In this document: one piece after another, positions 1-8,055 of the stretch
Layout of the letters: every line of letters begins with the position of its first letter
Position numbering within the stretch: the stretch's first letter is position 1
From: Candidatus Aenigmatarchaeota archaeon
GTDB taxonomy: Archaea > Aenigmatarchaeota > Aenigmatarchaeia > GW2011-AR5
Direction of reading: 5' to 3'
NCBI GenBank assembly: GCA_016198685.1
Contig: JACQID010000006.1
Coordinates: 211,111 to 275,110, forward strand
DNA: 64,000 nucleotides
The notes under the pieces: model-generated
Told to the model about the DNA's origin: nothing
The model's input: the letters and a program-made list of their open reading frames with translations, nothing else
Databases searched by the model: none
Program-made: the position numbers and the translations under genes

Positions 1-1113
1 CCTTTGACGCAAGATTCATCAAAAGTCATGCTGCCGGTTGGCAATAAGCCGTTTATTCAATGGTCCTTGGAAGCTGCAGGAAAGATAGGGCCTATAAGCA
101 TTGTTTGCAGAGCCGACCAGAAAGATGTGCAATTTCTAGCCCGGAGCATCGGCGCGGAAATCATAATCCAGGAAAAGCCGCTTGGCACTTTGGATGCATT
201 GAAATCCTGTAAGCCGCACGTTGCAGGCGATTTCTTGCTCGTCAATGGTGACTGCATGTTTTCAGAGAAAGACATGATAAAAATTGCGTCATGCAACGCC
301 AATGCCATGGGAATCCTGCGCGTACAATCAGTGAAGAATTTCGGTGCCGTGGAATCTTCAGGCGGGATCCTGCAACGCATACGCGAAAAGCCTTCCGAAG
401 GCGGGGAAGGATTTGCAAATGCGGCCATATACCGTTTCACCAAAGATATATTTGATTATATAGGTGCGCCTATCTCCAAGAGGGGCGAGTACGAACTTAC
501 CGATGCTATAAATACCATGGCAAAACGCTTCAATATACAGACCATCGAAGTTCCGAGCTGGATTACGCTGACATACCCTTGGGATATTCTTGACGTGAAT
601 CAGAAGGTTCTTGACAGTTTCGGTAGCGTGATAGCCAAAGGCGCGGAAATAAGGAGCGGGTGCGTCATAGAAGAGCCGGTGGCAATAGACGAAGGGGCAG
701 TAATAGGCCCGAACTCTTACATAAGAAAATATTCGTCAATAGGGAAAGGCTGCCATATAGGAAATGCAGTCGAAATCAAAAGTTCTGTAATAATGGAAGG
801 AAGCAAAATACCGCATCTTTCGTATGTGGGCGACTCCATTGTCGGGAAAAGATGCAATCTTGGAGCAGGCTTCATCAGTGCAAACCTGCGGCTCAATGAG
901 CAGAACGTAGGCTCGCTCGTTAAGGGAGTTGCTGTTGATAGCGGCAGGAAAAAGCTGGGCGCGATAATAGGTGATGATGTTAAGACAGGCGTGCGCGTAT
1001 CGGTCATGCCGGGCAAGAAGATATGGCCGGGCATTGCAGTGCCCGCAGGAGCTATAATAAAAAATGATGTTGAAAAGCAGCCGAATATATCGAAAATGGG
1101 GAAAGTGATATAG
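1..1113 (+). CDS. glmU: GlmU-like sugar nucleotidyltransferase / acetyltransferase, 5' end cut by window
   Basis: Probable bifunctional UDP-N-acetylglucosamine pyrophosphorylase and glucosamine-1-phosphate acetyltransferase of the archaeal GlmU type. The frame is open from base 1, and its first residues (PLTQDSSKVMLPVGNKP) match the part of the nucleotidyltransferase signature that normally follows LAAGxGTRxx, so about 14 N-terminal residues with the nucleotide-binding loop lie outside the window. Roughly the first 200 residues form the Rossmann-like transferase, with the metal Asp in LLVNGDCMF. The rest shows the irregular hexapeptide rhythm of a left-handed beta-helix, ending in a GDDVKTG...MPGKKI segment typical of archaeal enzymes. 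The TAG stop directly abuts the ATG of glmS, so the two genes form an operon covering successive steps to UDP-GlcNAc. Other sugar-1-phosphate nucleotidyltransferases with the same fold are possible; the glmS neighbour favours GlmU. Confidence 0.85.
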   Translation, partial: PLTQDSSKVMLPVGNKPFIQWSLEAAGKIGPISIVCRADQKDVQFLARSIGAEIIIQEKPLGTLDALKSCKPHVAGDFLLVNGDCMFSEKDMIKIASCNANAMGILRVQSVKNFGAVESSGGILQRIREKPSEGGEGFANAAIYRFTKDIFDYIGAPISKRGEYELTDAINTMAKRFNIQTIEVPSWITLTYPWDILDVNQKVLDSFGSVIAKGAEIRSGCVIEEPVAIDEGAVIGPNSYIRKYSSIGKGCHIGNAVEIKSSVIMEGSKIPHLSYVGDSIVGKRCNLGAGFISANLRLNEQNVGSLVKGVAVDSGRKKLGAIIGDDVKTGVRVSVMPGKKIWPGIAVPAGAIIKNDVEKQPNISKMGKVI

Positions 1114-2835
1114 ATGTGCGGAATCGTGGGATTTGCGTTCAGAGATTCCTTTGAGATTAAGGATAGCGTGAAAGCGCTCAAGAGGCTTGAGTACAGGGGC
1201 TATGATTCTTTTGGGTATGCCGACAATAATGGCGTTGTCGGAAAACATGTGGGCGAAATAGCCATCGATAAAGTCCCTGCATTAAATACGAAAATTGCAA
1301 TAACGCACACGCGATGGAGCACACACGGGGGCGTGACAGAAATGAATGCGCATCCCCATACAGATTGCTCAGGAAAAATAGCCATAGTGCACAACGGGAT
1401 CATAAGCAATTATAGGGAAATAAGGGAAGAAATGGAAAAGGCAGGCCATGCATTCAAGTCGCAGACAGATAGCGAGGCTATAGCTCATTTTTTTGAAAAC
1501 AAAAACATCAAAGATGCTGCTCCGGAATTTTTCTCCAAATTCCAGGGGGAATTTGCAGTGCTTCTTGTAAAAAAGGCGGAAGAAAAAATATATGCGTTTA
1601 AACGGGGCTCTCCGCTTGTGCTTGGGATTGCGCCAGAGGGCAATATACTTGCGAGTGACATCTATGCGTTTTCGGACAGGACAAACAGAGCCGTATTCTT
1701 CAATGAAGACGAATTTGCAGAAATAACTTCAGAAGGATTCACGTTCTATTCCATAACAGATACTACAATTCCTATCGAGAAGGAAATCACGGTATTTTCA
1801 TGGAAAGAAGGCGAGGAACTCGGGGAATATCCTCACTATATGATAAAAGAAATAAAGGAAATACCGCGCGCAGCGAGCCGGCTTCTTCTTTCTCTTGGCG
1901 GAGAGCAGAAACCTGCAGTTGAAAAAGTGGTTAGAATGCTAAAGGATGCCAAGCGGGTAATATTCGTGGCATCAGGAAGTTCATATCATGCTGCACTGAT
2001 AGGCGTACAATTCCTGGCACGTGCCGGCATGGAAGCGCGTGCAGTAGTAGCTTCTGAATTCAGGAGCTTCATGCTTCTTGATGAAAATACGGTTGCCGTG
2101 GCAGTGTCGCAATCCGGAGAAACCATGGATGTCATAGAAGCGATGCGCGGCATAAAGGCAAAGGGCGTTAAGATAGCTTCTCTTGTCAATGTCCCTTACT
2201 CGACTGTACAGAGGATGTCCAATGCCCACCTGAACATAGGTGCAGGGCAGGAAGTCTGCGTTGCAGCCACGAAGACATTCATCAATCAGGTGATAACTAT
2301 GGCATACATGGCATCAATGCTCGGATACAGGGCGGATTTTGCTTCCCTGAATGACTGCATAACAAAAGCGCTGTTGCAGGAAGAACGAATAAAGGAGATA
2401 GCCGCAGAACTGAAAGATGAGAGAGACATTTACATTCTGGGAAGAGGAGTCTGTTATCCTGTCGCAAGGGAGATAGCGCTCAAGCTCAAGGAGATCGCCT
2501 ATGTGCATGCCGAAGGCATGATGGCAGGCGAGCTGAAGCACGGCACGCTAGCGCTCATAGAAAAGGGGACGCCAGTCATATGTCTGATGCCAAAAAATGA
2601 CAAAGATATAGTCTCAAGCGCCGAGGAAGTAAAGGCGCGTGGCGCTAAAGTCATATCTTTTACAAGCAACGGCTACGATAGTGAAGAAGGCGTGAAAATA
2701 AATGCCACAGATGCAGCGACTTTCGCTATTGCATCTGCCATAGTCGGACAAATTCTTACATATTATATCGCCATGGGGAAAGGGCTGCCGATTGACAAGC
2801 CCAGAAATCTTGCAAAAAGCGTTACCGTAAAATAG
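1114..2835 (+). CDS. glmS: Glutamine--fructose-6-phosphate aminotransferase (isomerizing)
   Basis: Makes glucosamine-6-phosphate from fructose-6-phosphate and glutamine, the entry to amino-sugar synthesis. The protein starts MCGIVGF, so Cys2 becomes the N-terminal nucleophile of the class II glutamine amidotransferase domain (about residues 1-215, with the THTRWSTHG substrate loop). Two SIS sugar-isomerase domains follow (about 270-400 and 430-560, with SGSSYHAALIG and SQSGETMD). The C-terminus LPIDKPRNLAKSVTVK is the conserved family tail that closes the active site. At 573 residues it is slightly shorter than the usual 600. The start is fixed by the Cys2 requirement, and an AAAGTGAT ribosome-binding motif lies just upstream inside the preceding gene. 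Confidence 0.97.
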   Translation: MCGIVGFAFRDSFEIKDSVKALKRLEYRGYDSFGYADNNGVVGKHVGEIAIDKVPALNTKIAITHTRWSTHGGVTEMNAHPHTDCSGKIAIVHNGIISNYREIREEMEKAGHAFKSQTDSEAIAHFFENKNIKDAAPEFFSKFQGEFAVLLVKKAEEKIYAFKRGSPLVLGIAPEGNILASDIYAFSDRTNRAVFFNEDEFAEITSEGFTFYSITDTTIPIEKEITVFSWKEGEELGEYPHYMIKEIKEIPRAASRLLLSLGGEQKPAVEKVVRMLKDAKRVIFVASGSSYHAALIGVQFLARAGMEARAVVASEFRSFMLLDENTVAVAVSQSGETMDVIEAMRGIKAKGVKIASLVNVPYSTVQRMSNAHLNIGAGQEVCVAATKTFINQVITMAYMASMLGYRADFASLNDCITKALLQEERIKEIAAELKDERDIYILGRGVCYPVAREIALKLKEIAYVHAEGMMAGELKHGTLALIEKGTPVICLMPKNDKDIVSSAEEVKARGAKVISFTSNGYDSEEGVKINATDAATFAIASAIVGQILTYYIAMGKGLPIDKPRNLAKSVTVK

Positions 2836-2877
2836 CATATACAGCTTGTTTTATAAAAACTCATAACTTATTATGTT

Positions 2878-3582
2878 ATGGAGAGACACCATCATCTTAT
2901 TCTTTGGGATATCGGAGGAGTGCTCCTCAGGCTCAATTACGGCGAATTCTACGATGAAGGTGCCAGGCTTTCAGGAACGCTCACCCCTGAGCAGTTCAAA
3001 GACGCGTATATAGAGTCAAGAATCGACTATCGCGCAATGAAAGGCGTGCTTGACAAGGCCATGTTTATTTCCGAGCTCCGAAGGATTCTGAAAAGGCCTA
3101 TTGCAGAGCAGGATGTAAAGAATTTTCTAAAGCTCTCGCTTGGCAGGCCATATCCTCCTACCTTAGAACTTAAGGAACGTGCCCATCGTTCAGGATATCC
3201 CGTAGGCGTGTTATCGAATGCATCGCAAATAGTTCATGAGATACTTAAGGAGGATTTTCCGGAAACGATTGAAACATTTTCTCGGGAGAATCCCGCGGTG
3301 TTTTCTTACCAAGTTGGATCTGTAAAGCCCGAGGACGAAATTTACAAGGCGGTTCCCAAATTCGATGAAGTTACGTTCATAGACGACAAAGTGTCTTATG
3401 TGAAGAAAGCCATAGATGATTTCGGATGGAACGGGATATTGTTCACTCCTATCATAGACAAGCATGAAGCAATCAGGGCCGAACACAATGACGTAAGAAA
3501 ACCCCTGAAGAATTTTGCAGAAGCCGGCTCTACGGAGCAGCTTGTCGAGGCATTAAACCGGTTCGGCATCTCCCTGCTTTGA
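2878..3582 (+). CDS. HAD-superfamily phosphatase, YihX-like
   Basis: A 234-residue haloacid dehalogenase-type hydrolase. Motif I is DIGGV at residues 11-15. The nucleophile Asp11 is present, but the second Asp of the usual DxD is a Gly, as in the YihX / epoxide-hydrolase N-domain branch, whose motif reads DLGNV. GVLSNAS is motif II, the Lys of SVKPEDEIY is motif III and FIDDK is motif IV. A helical cap lies between motifs I and II. The substrate cannot be told; sugar phosphates are typical for the branch. A TATA-like ttttataaaa lies about 30 bases before the ATG, suggesting a short or absent leader. The 3' end overlaps the convergent DNA ligase gene by 30 bases. Confidence 0.85.
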   Translation: MERHHHLILWDIGGVLLRLNYGEFYDEGARLSGTLTPEQFKDAYIESRIDYRAMKGVLDKAMFISELRRILKRPIAEQDVKNFLKLSLGRPYPPTLELKERAHRSGYPVGVLSNASQIVHEILKEDFPETIETFSRENPAVFSYQVGSVKPEDEIYKAVPKFDEVTFIDDKVSYVKKAIDDFGWNGILFTPIIDKHEAIRAEHNDVRKPLKNFAEAGSTEQLVEALNRFGISLL

Positions 3583-5229
3583 CTTTTCTATCGACTGCAT
3601 CTCGAAAAGTTTCTTCACGCGCTTTATGTTGTCGGCATCTGCCGGTCCCTTGTCATAGCGTATGCGTTTGAGGCGCGGGAAACGCAATGCCATGCCGCTG
3701 CCATAAGTTGGCGATTTCTGTATTTCTTCATACGCGACTTCCACGACTATTTCAGGGCTGACTTCTGCAATTCGGTCCTGCTCCCGGATCACCGCTTTCT
3801 TCAGCATCTGCGTCAGTTTTTCCAATTCTTCTTCTGTAGTGCCTGATGCCATCTTGCCTATTTCAACTAATTTTTCTTTCTTCTCATCCCATACAGAAAG
3901 AAGGAATGAGCCGTACCATGCAGAACGCTTGCCCTCGCCAACTATGGCTTTTGTGATAATGCAGTCAAGGGTTTCCATAATTTCCTTGACCTTAAGCCAG
4001 TATCCGACTCTCTTTCCCGGCTGGTAAGGAGCTTCAATGTTCTTCACCATGACGCCCTCCTGCCCGGCAGACAGTGCCTTCTGGTAAAAAGCATTCGCTT
4101 CCTCGTAATCAGTAGTTTCCAGATGCTCGGCAAAGCCGAACCCGGCGAGAGGTTTCACTGTTTCCTTGAGCTTCATCCACCGTTCCTTTAATGGCGATCG
4201 CATGAGGTTCTCGCCATCGAGATAAATGATATCGAACATCCTTACATGAACAGGAATTTCTCTGACCATTTCGTCTATCGAATGCTTCCTTTGTATTCTT
4301 CGTGAAAGCATCTGAAACGGAAGCGGATTGCCTTCTTTGCTTATGGCAACGACCTCTCCCTCTGCTATAGACTGTTTTGCACGCATGGACTCACGTGCAC
4401 GTGCAACGATTTCAGGGAACTGGCGTGAAACTTCCTCAAGATTACGGGAAAATATTTTCACATCAGAATTTTTCTTGTGTATTTGAATGCGAAATCCGTC
4501 GTATTTGGTTTCAACTGCAGAACTTTCAAATTTCTCAAGGGCCGTCTTGAGATCTGCAGCCCTTTCGGCAAGCATCATGCGGACAGGAACGAAAACTTCC
4601 ATCTTTGCGGTCTTTCCCTCGGCTGCCATAGCTGCGACCCTGCCAAAATCGCCGGTGACGTCGAAAAGGTGCTCAACTTCTTTAGGATCGCGTGAGAATG
4701 CCTTGGCTATGGCATCTCTTACTGTTCCCGCAGCAACGCCTACGCGCATCTCCCCAAGCACAGTCCTTACTATGTATCTAGCCTCTTTCGGGGATGCAGC
4801 GGACAGAAGTTCGGAAATCAAAGCTATCTTCTTTTCACGCGATCCCTTGCCCTGCATGCCGGGAAGTTTCTTGATATTCTCGACTACTTTTCGGGCAGTA
4901 AGATTTCTATGGCCAAGAGTATTCTGTTTTCTGCTTTTCATGAGTTGTTCTGAAGTAAGGCCGAGATCGCCGGTTTCCCTGAAGACTGCATCAAGCTCCT
5001 TTTCGGATGCGCCTGTCACATTAATGATTATCTTTTTCATGAGTTCCGATGCGACACCAAGGTTTTCCTGGCCTGAAGGGAATACCTGGCCTAAAGAAAG
5101 CAACACTGTATCATATAGTTCATCTTTCGTCGTCTTGGAATAGAATTCGCTTAATATATCACGTTTCTGCAGTTTCTTCGTTGTGGACTCAAGCTTCCCG
5201 TAGGAATCTGCGAGATCTGAATAATCCAT
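3553..5229 (-). CDS. lig: ATP-dependent DNA ligase (archaeal Lig)
   Basis: Seals nicks in replication and repair. At 558 residues it has the normal archaeal three-domain layout: an N-terminal helical DNA-binding domain (about 1-210), the adenylation domain with motif I KYDG near residue 246 (the Lys forms the AMP adduct) followed by FSRNLEE, and a C-terminal OB-fold with the WLKVKE motif and a PRLKRIRYDK end. The start ATG is preceded by a TATA-like catttaagg about 26 bases upstream on this strand, so the message is probably leaderless. The tail overlaps the convergent HAD gene. Nothing is missing from the family signature. Confidence 0.95.
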   Translation of the reverse strand: MDYSDLADSYGKLESTTKKLQKRDILSEFYSKTTKDELYDTVLLSLGQVFPSGQENLGVASELMKKIIINVTGASEKELDAVFRETGDLGLTSEQLMKSRKQNTLGHRNLTARKVVENIKKLPGMQGKGSREKKIALISELLSAASPKEARYIVRTVLGEMRVGVAAGTVRDAIAKAFSRDPKEVEHLFDVTGDFGRVAAMAAEGKTAKMEVFVPVRMMLAERAADLKTALEKFESSAVETKYDGFRIQIHKKNSDVKIFSRNLEEVSRQFPEIVARARESMRAKQSIAEGEVVAISKEGNPLPFQMLSRRIQRKHSIDEMVREIPVHVRMFDIIYLDGENLMRSPLKERWMKLKETVKPLAGFGFAEHLETTDYEEANAFYQKALSAGQEGVMVKNIEAPYQPGKRVGYWLKVKEIMETLDCIITKAIVGEGKRSAWYGSFLLSVWDEKKEKLVEIGKMASGTTEEELEKLTQMLKKAVIREQDRIAEVSPEIVVEVAYEEIQKSPTYGSGMALRFPRLKRIRYDKGPADADNIKRVKKLFEMQSIEKSKQGDAEPV

Positions 5230-5578
5230 GCTAAAATAAGGCGGCAGCGCCTTAAATGCTTCAACCTTGAGGAATATACTCTTGACATCCTCTGCGGCGG
5301 CTTATTCTTACTATGTGCGGATTGGACGACACGTGAGTCAGATATATGGATGTAATTTACATATTTTGCATCGCGTCTTTCAAGGCCGTCAGAATAAAAT
5401 TCTTTCTCTTCGTCTTGGGCTTCCATTATTTGAGCTTGAGGGAGTTATATTTTCAGGGGCTTAGCGTGCTGTTCGTTCCCAAAACATAGACTACTATCTA
5501 TAATTAAGGGCAATCATGCATAAAAACGGGCTCAAACAACCTTTATAAAAATTGCTGTCAATAGAGGAAGGTGCTAAT
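5230..5578. other. Intergenic region between divergent lig and S3Ae genes
   Basis: About 350 bases without a convincing gene. It holds a TATA-like element for the ligase at the left end (5252-5260, read on the minus strand) and one for the S3Ae gene at 5541-5549. Short open frames occur on both strands but have no ribosome-binding site, no recognisable protein character, and partly overlap the ligase start. I see no tRNA-like fold or long inverted repeat. A small untranslated RNA cannot be excluded. Confidence 0.5.
5541..5549 (+). promoter_or_regulatory. TATA box of the S3Ae gene
   Basis: The sequence ctttataaa lies about 35 bases before the ATG at 5579, as expected for an archaeal TATA box followed by a short leader. 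The leader carries the purine-rich GAGGAAGGTG before the start. Confidence 0.6.
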
Positions 5579-6208
5579 ATGGCCGTAAAGAAACAATGGT
5601 ATGATATAGTAACTCCTAAGGCATTCGGAGAAGTAGTGGTAGGGGAAACGCTTGCTGCCGACCCGAAATTTCTGCTTGGAAGGACGCTTAATGTAAGCTT
5701 TGCAGAGCTTTCCAATGACTTTGGAAAATATTACATAAAAGCCATCTTTCAGATAGAGGCTACAGAAGGACAGAAAGCGAAAACGAAATTCATAGGCCAC
5801 GAATGCATGAGAGAACGCCTGTATAGGATGGTGCAGCGCGGGTCCAAGAAAGTTGAAGCTATTCAGGATGTTGAAACTAAGGACGGCATGCCCATAAGAG
5901 TCAAAAGCATAATCATACTGAGAAGCAACGCAGGCACTTCTGTCAAGAATGCAGCAAGAAACGCGATGAAGGAAACTGTGATTGCAGTTGCGAAAGAAAC
6001 GGAAGCGGAAAAATTCATAGGCATGATGCTTGCCGGCGAATTACAGGCTAAATTAAGACAGGAATGTAAGAAAATCACGCCTGTGATTAACGTTGAAATA
6101 AGGAAAAGCGAAGTTCTCGGCCAGAGAAAGATAATAGAAGGCGAAGAGCACAAGGCTCTTCTTGTCGCCCAGGCCAAGGAGCAAGCTGAACAGGCCGAAG
6201 CTCAGTAA
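5579..6208 (+). CDS. rps3ae: Small ribosomal subunit protein S3Ae
   Basis: Archaeal/eukaryal protein eS1 of the 30S subunit, 209 residues. The N-terminal MAVKKQWYDIVTPKAFG and the later GRTLNVSFAELSNDF are the conserved opening of the family. The C-terminal region is acidic and rich in Ala, Gln and Glu (KEQAEQAEAQ). I chose the ATG at 5579 rather than an upstream in-frame TTG because GAGGAAGGTG lies correctly before it and the family begins at this Met. Its end overlaps the convergent NUDIX gene by 7 bases. Confidence 0.95.
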   Translation: MAVKKQWYDIVTPKAFGEVVVGETLAADPKFLLGRTLNVSFAELSNDFGKYYIKAIFQIEATEGQKAKTKFIGHECMRERLYRMVQRGSKKVEAIQDVETKDGMPIRVKSIIILRSNAGTSVKNAARNAMKETVIAVAKETEAEKFIGMMLAGELQAKLRQECKKITPVINVEIRKSEVLGQRKIIEGEEHKALLVAQAKEQAEQAEAQ

Positions 6209-6594
6209 GGCGTATCGTAATTTTTAAAATATCTGCTGCAAAACTGCCTCAAGTTCTTGGCGAGCTTATGTTCGCCAAGCATATTTATGGGCAGCCATAT
6301 CATTTCGCCAAAGATCTCCGGCTCCATGATATCGGGTTCGCCCTCTATTATCTTTGCTAGGAAAATATGGCCTCTTAATTCCTTGTCCTGATAACTTACA
6401 TCATCATAGCCGCCGTATTGCAATATCTGTACGGTGCATCCGATTTCTTCCTTGGCTTCGCGTACGGCTGCCTGTTCAGCGGTTTCTCCCGGTTCAATCT
6501 TGCCGCCCGGAAGCTCATAGTGAGAATGCTTTTTCTTCCAAAGCAATAGAAGCTTGCCGTCTTTGATTATGGCGCAGCCTGCTATTTCTATCAT
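6202..6594 (-). CDS. NUDIX hydrolase
   Basis: A small NUDIX pyrophosphohydrolase of 130 residues. The Nudix box GX5EX7REXXEEXG is complete, running from GKIEPGE to REAKEEIG at about residues 36-58. It provides the Mg-binding glutamates that cleave nucleoside diphosphates linked to another group. The upstream GCAIIKDGKLLLLWKK resembles MutT-like sanitising enzymes, but the true substrate (8-oxo-dGTP, ADP-ribose or another) cannot be read from the sequence. The start is the ATG at 6594; an upstream in-frame TTG would add only three residues. Confidence 0.88.
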   Translation of the reverse strand: MIEIAGCAIIKDGKLLLLWKKKHSHYELPGGKIEPGETAEQAAVREAKEEIGCTVQILQYGGYDDVSYQDKELRGHIFLAKIIEGEPDIMEPEIFGEMIWLPINMLGEHKLAKNLRQFCSRYFKNYDTPY

Positions 6595-6624
6595 GCAAAA
6601 CAATGGCCGCGAGGGTTAAAAGAA

Positions 6625-6831
6625 TTATCGTTGTTCAACGTTGGCGGCTGAAGATATCCACAAGACACCTGCAGAGAGGAACATTACAAGCGCGAGGATT
6701 AGGGCTACGCCAAAGCTTACCGGGGTAGTTCCTTCAACCCATTCTATATTGCCGGCTATTAATGCGCCGATCATCATGGCAAAAGAACCAAGTATCCATA
6801 GGCCGTGTACATGGAAGTCAAACCCCGTCAT
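6625..6831 (-). CDS. Small two-helix membrane protein, unknown
   Basis: A 68-residue protein with two predicted membrane spans (about residues 9-27 and 37-60) joined by a short acidic loop (GNIEWVEG). There is no signal peptide and no known motif. It overlaps the end of the upstream MNT-HEPN gene by 4 bases, which suggests translational coupling and supports it being real. It is the last gene of the minus-strand half of a block of unknown genes. Function unknown. Confidence 0.6.
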   Translation of the reverse strand: MTGFDFHVHGLWILGSFAMMIGALIAGNIEWVEGTTPVSFGVALILALVMFLSAGVLWISSAANVEQR

Positions 6832-8015
6832 TTCTTGCCCCTCTTCTTGTCGGCAACTACAGTCGACATATCCTTCACGAATCTTCGGACGTATTCGCGC
6901 ATGAGTTCTATATCCCTTTGCGGAATCTCGCCTGTGCGGTCCTCGTCAAGCATCTTTCTCATGGACACGACGCGCTTGAGCACTTCATCATAGAATTGGT
7001 CCAGCCTGCCTGCATCTATAAGATGCGTCTTTATAGCGCCAGGCAGATCCTTCGGGTCGGGAGGAAGCTTGTCTATGTTTTTGAGGCCGGCGACAGCCGC
7101 CTTGATCATTACCTCATAATTGCGCTGCACGAGATCTTTCTTTCTGTTCTTCTGCAGATGCAGAAGCATCTGCTCCATGCGCGAAACGAAGTTCTTGGAT
7201 TTTTGTATGAAGTCGTCAAGCTGCACGCCTGTGATGTCCTTTATCTCCTTGTGTTCGACGCGCTTGCGGAAGTCTATGACGCTTTCCAGATCCCTCAGGT
7301 AATTTTCTTCCAACAGCTTCGCGTCAACTAAATGCTCCTTGACGCTATCGGTTGTATGCTTGGGCGATGGAGGATTGAGACCCATATACATAAGCACGGC
7401 TTGGGATGAATTGAGCATGGCATAATAAACGTCTTCTGCGACCATGTAGAGCTTTGCCGTTTCCACGCGCGTGATCTTCTGGGGAGCGGATTCCATGAAT
7501 TTTTCAACCGCCTCCAGTGTTGTGGGTATTTTCCCGTATTCCAGGAGCTTTCTTACAGGTATCCAGAAGCCTGTATCATACAGTGCCCAGCCGTCCCTGA
7601 CTATTGTATAAAGTAATGGATGCCCGATCCTTGCCATATCCCAGAATTCCGTTAACGTCCAAGCTGGTTGAACCACTATATCTTCGGAAAGTTTCTTGCC
7701 CATGGAATAAAGATCGTCATCAAATCTCGCCTTCATCTCAGGCGTGAATCTTGATAGAGTATCGTCTATTATAACAAGCATGTCTATATCGCTTTTCTTG
7801 TGAAAGTCCGTTCTTGTGAACGATCCAAAGAGCACTACTGCCTTCACGATATCCTTGTATTTTTTGAGGATTTCGTCCTTGTATTTATTTGCTATAGCAA
7901 GTTGTTTTTTCCTGAATTCTTCAAGCGGTTTGTTCTCTATAGATGCTGGCTGCTCTCCGTTTTGGACAGGCGTCTTGACCTTCTTCGTTTTCTTGACTGC
8001 TTTCTTGGTAGGCAT
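6828..8015 (-). CDS. Nucleotidyltransferase (MNT) fused to HEPN-like helical domain
   Basis: A 395-residue protein. After a Lys-rich N-terminus, a minimal nucleotidyltransferase domain carries GSFTRTD (64-70) and SDID with Asp76 and Asp78, the metal-binding signature of the Pol-beta superfamily. A helical region at about 185-265 has the look of a HEPN domain, including R250-x4-H255 (RKRVEH), which fits the R-x4-6-H nuclease motif. A second all-helical segment reaches the end. MNT and HEPN are usually separate partner genes; here they are one chain. The start MPTKKAV was chosen because longer in-frame starts run into the upstream TIM-barrel gene. Whether the nucleotidyltransferase modifies the HEPN part or an RNA is unknown. 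Confidence 0.8.
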   Translation of the reverse strand: MPTKKAVKKTKKVKTPVQNGEQPASIENKPLEEFRKKQLAIANKYKDEILKKYKDIVKAVVLFGSFTRTDFHKKSDIDMLVIIDDTLSRFTPEMKARFDDDLYSMGKKLSEDIVVQPAWTLTEFWDMARIGHPLLYTIVRDGWALYDTGFWIPVRKLLEYGKIPTTLEAVEKFMESAPQKITRVETAKLYMVAEDVYYAMLNSSQAVLMYMGLNPPSPKHTTDSVKEHLVDAKLLEENYLRDLESVIDFRKRVEHKEIKDITGVQLDDFIQKSKNFVSRMEQMLLHLQKNRKKDLVQRNYEVMIKAAVAGLKNIDKLPPDPKDLPGAIKTHLIDAGRLDQFYDEVLKRVVSMRKMLDEDRTGEIPQRDIELMREYVRRFVKDMSTVVADKKRGKK

Positions 8016-8055
8016 ATTATTACTTGAGAAGGGGTTATAAGAATTTATCGCTTTT

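Noticed and set aside
4487..5143. Long open frame antisense to the ligase gene
   Set aside because: It is a shadow of the ligase codons; Ser-rich, no ribosome-binding site, and the ligase is complete on the other strand.
5151..5426. Open frame over the ligase start and upstream gap, minus strand
   Set aside because: No ribosome-binding site, no protein character, overlaps the ligase N-terminus and its TATA element.
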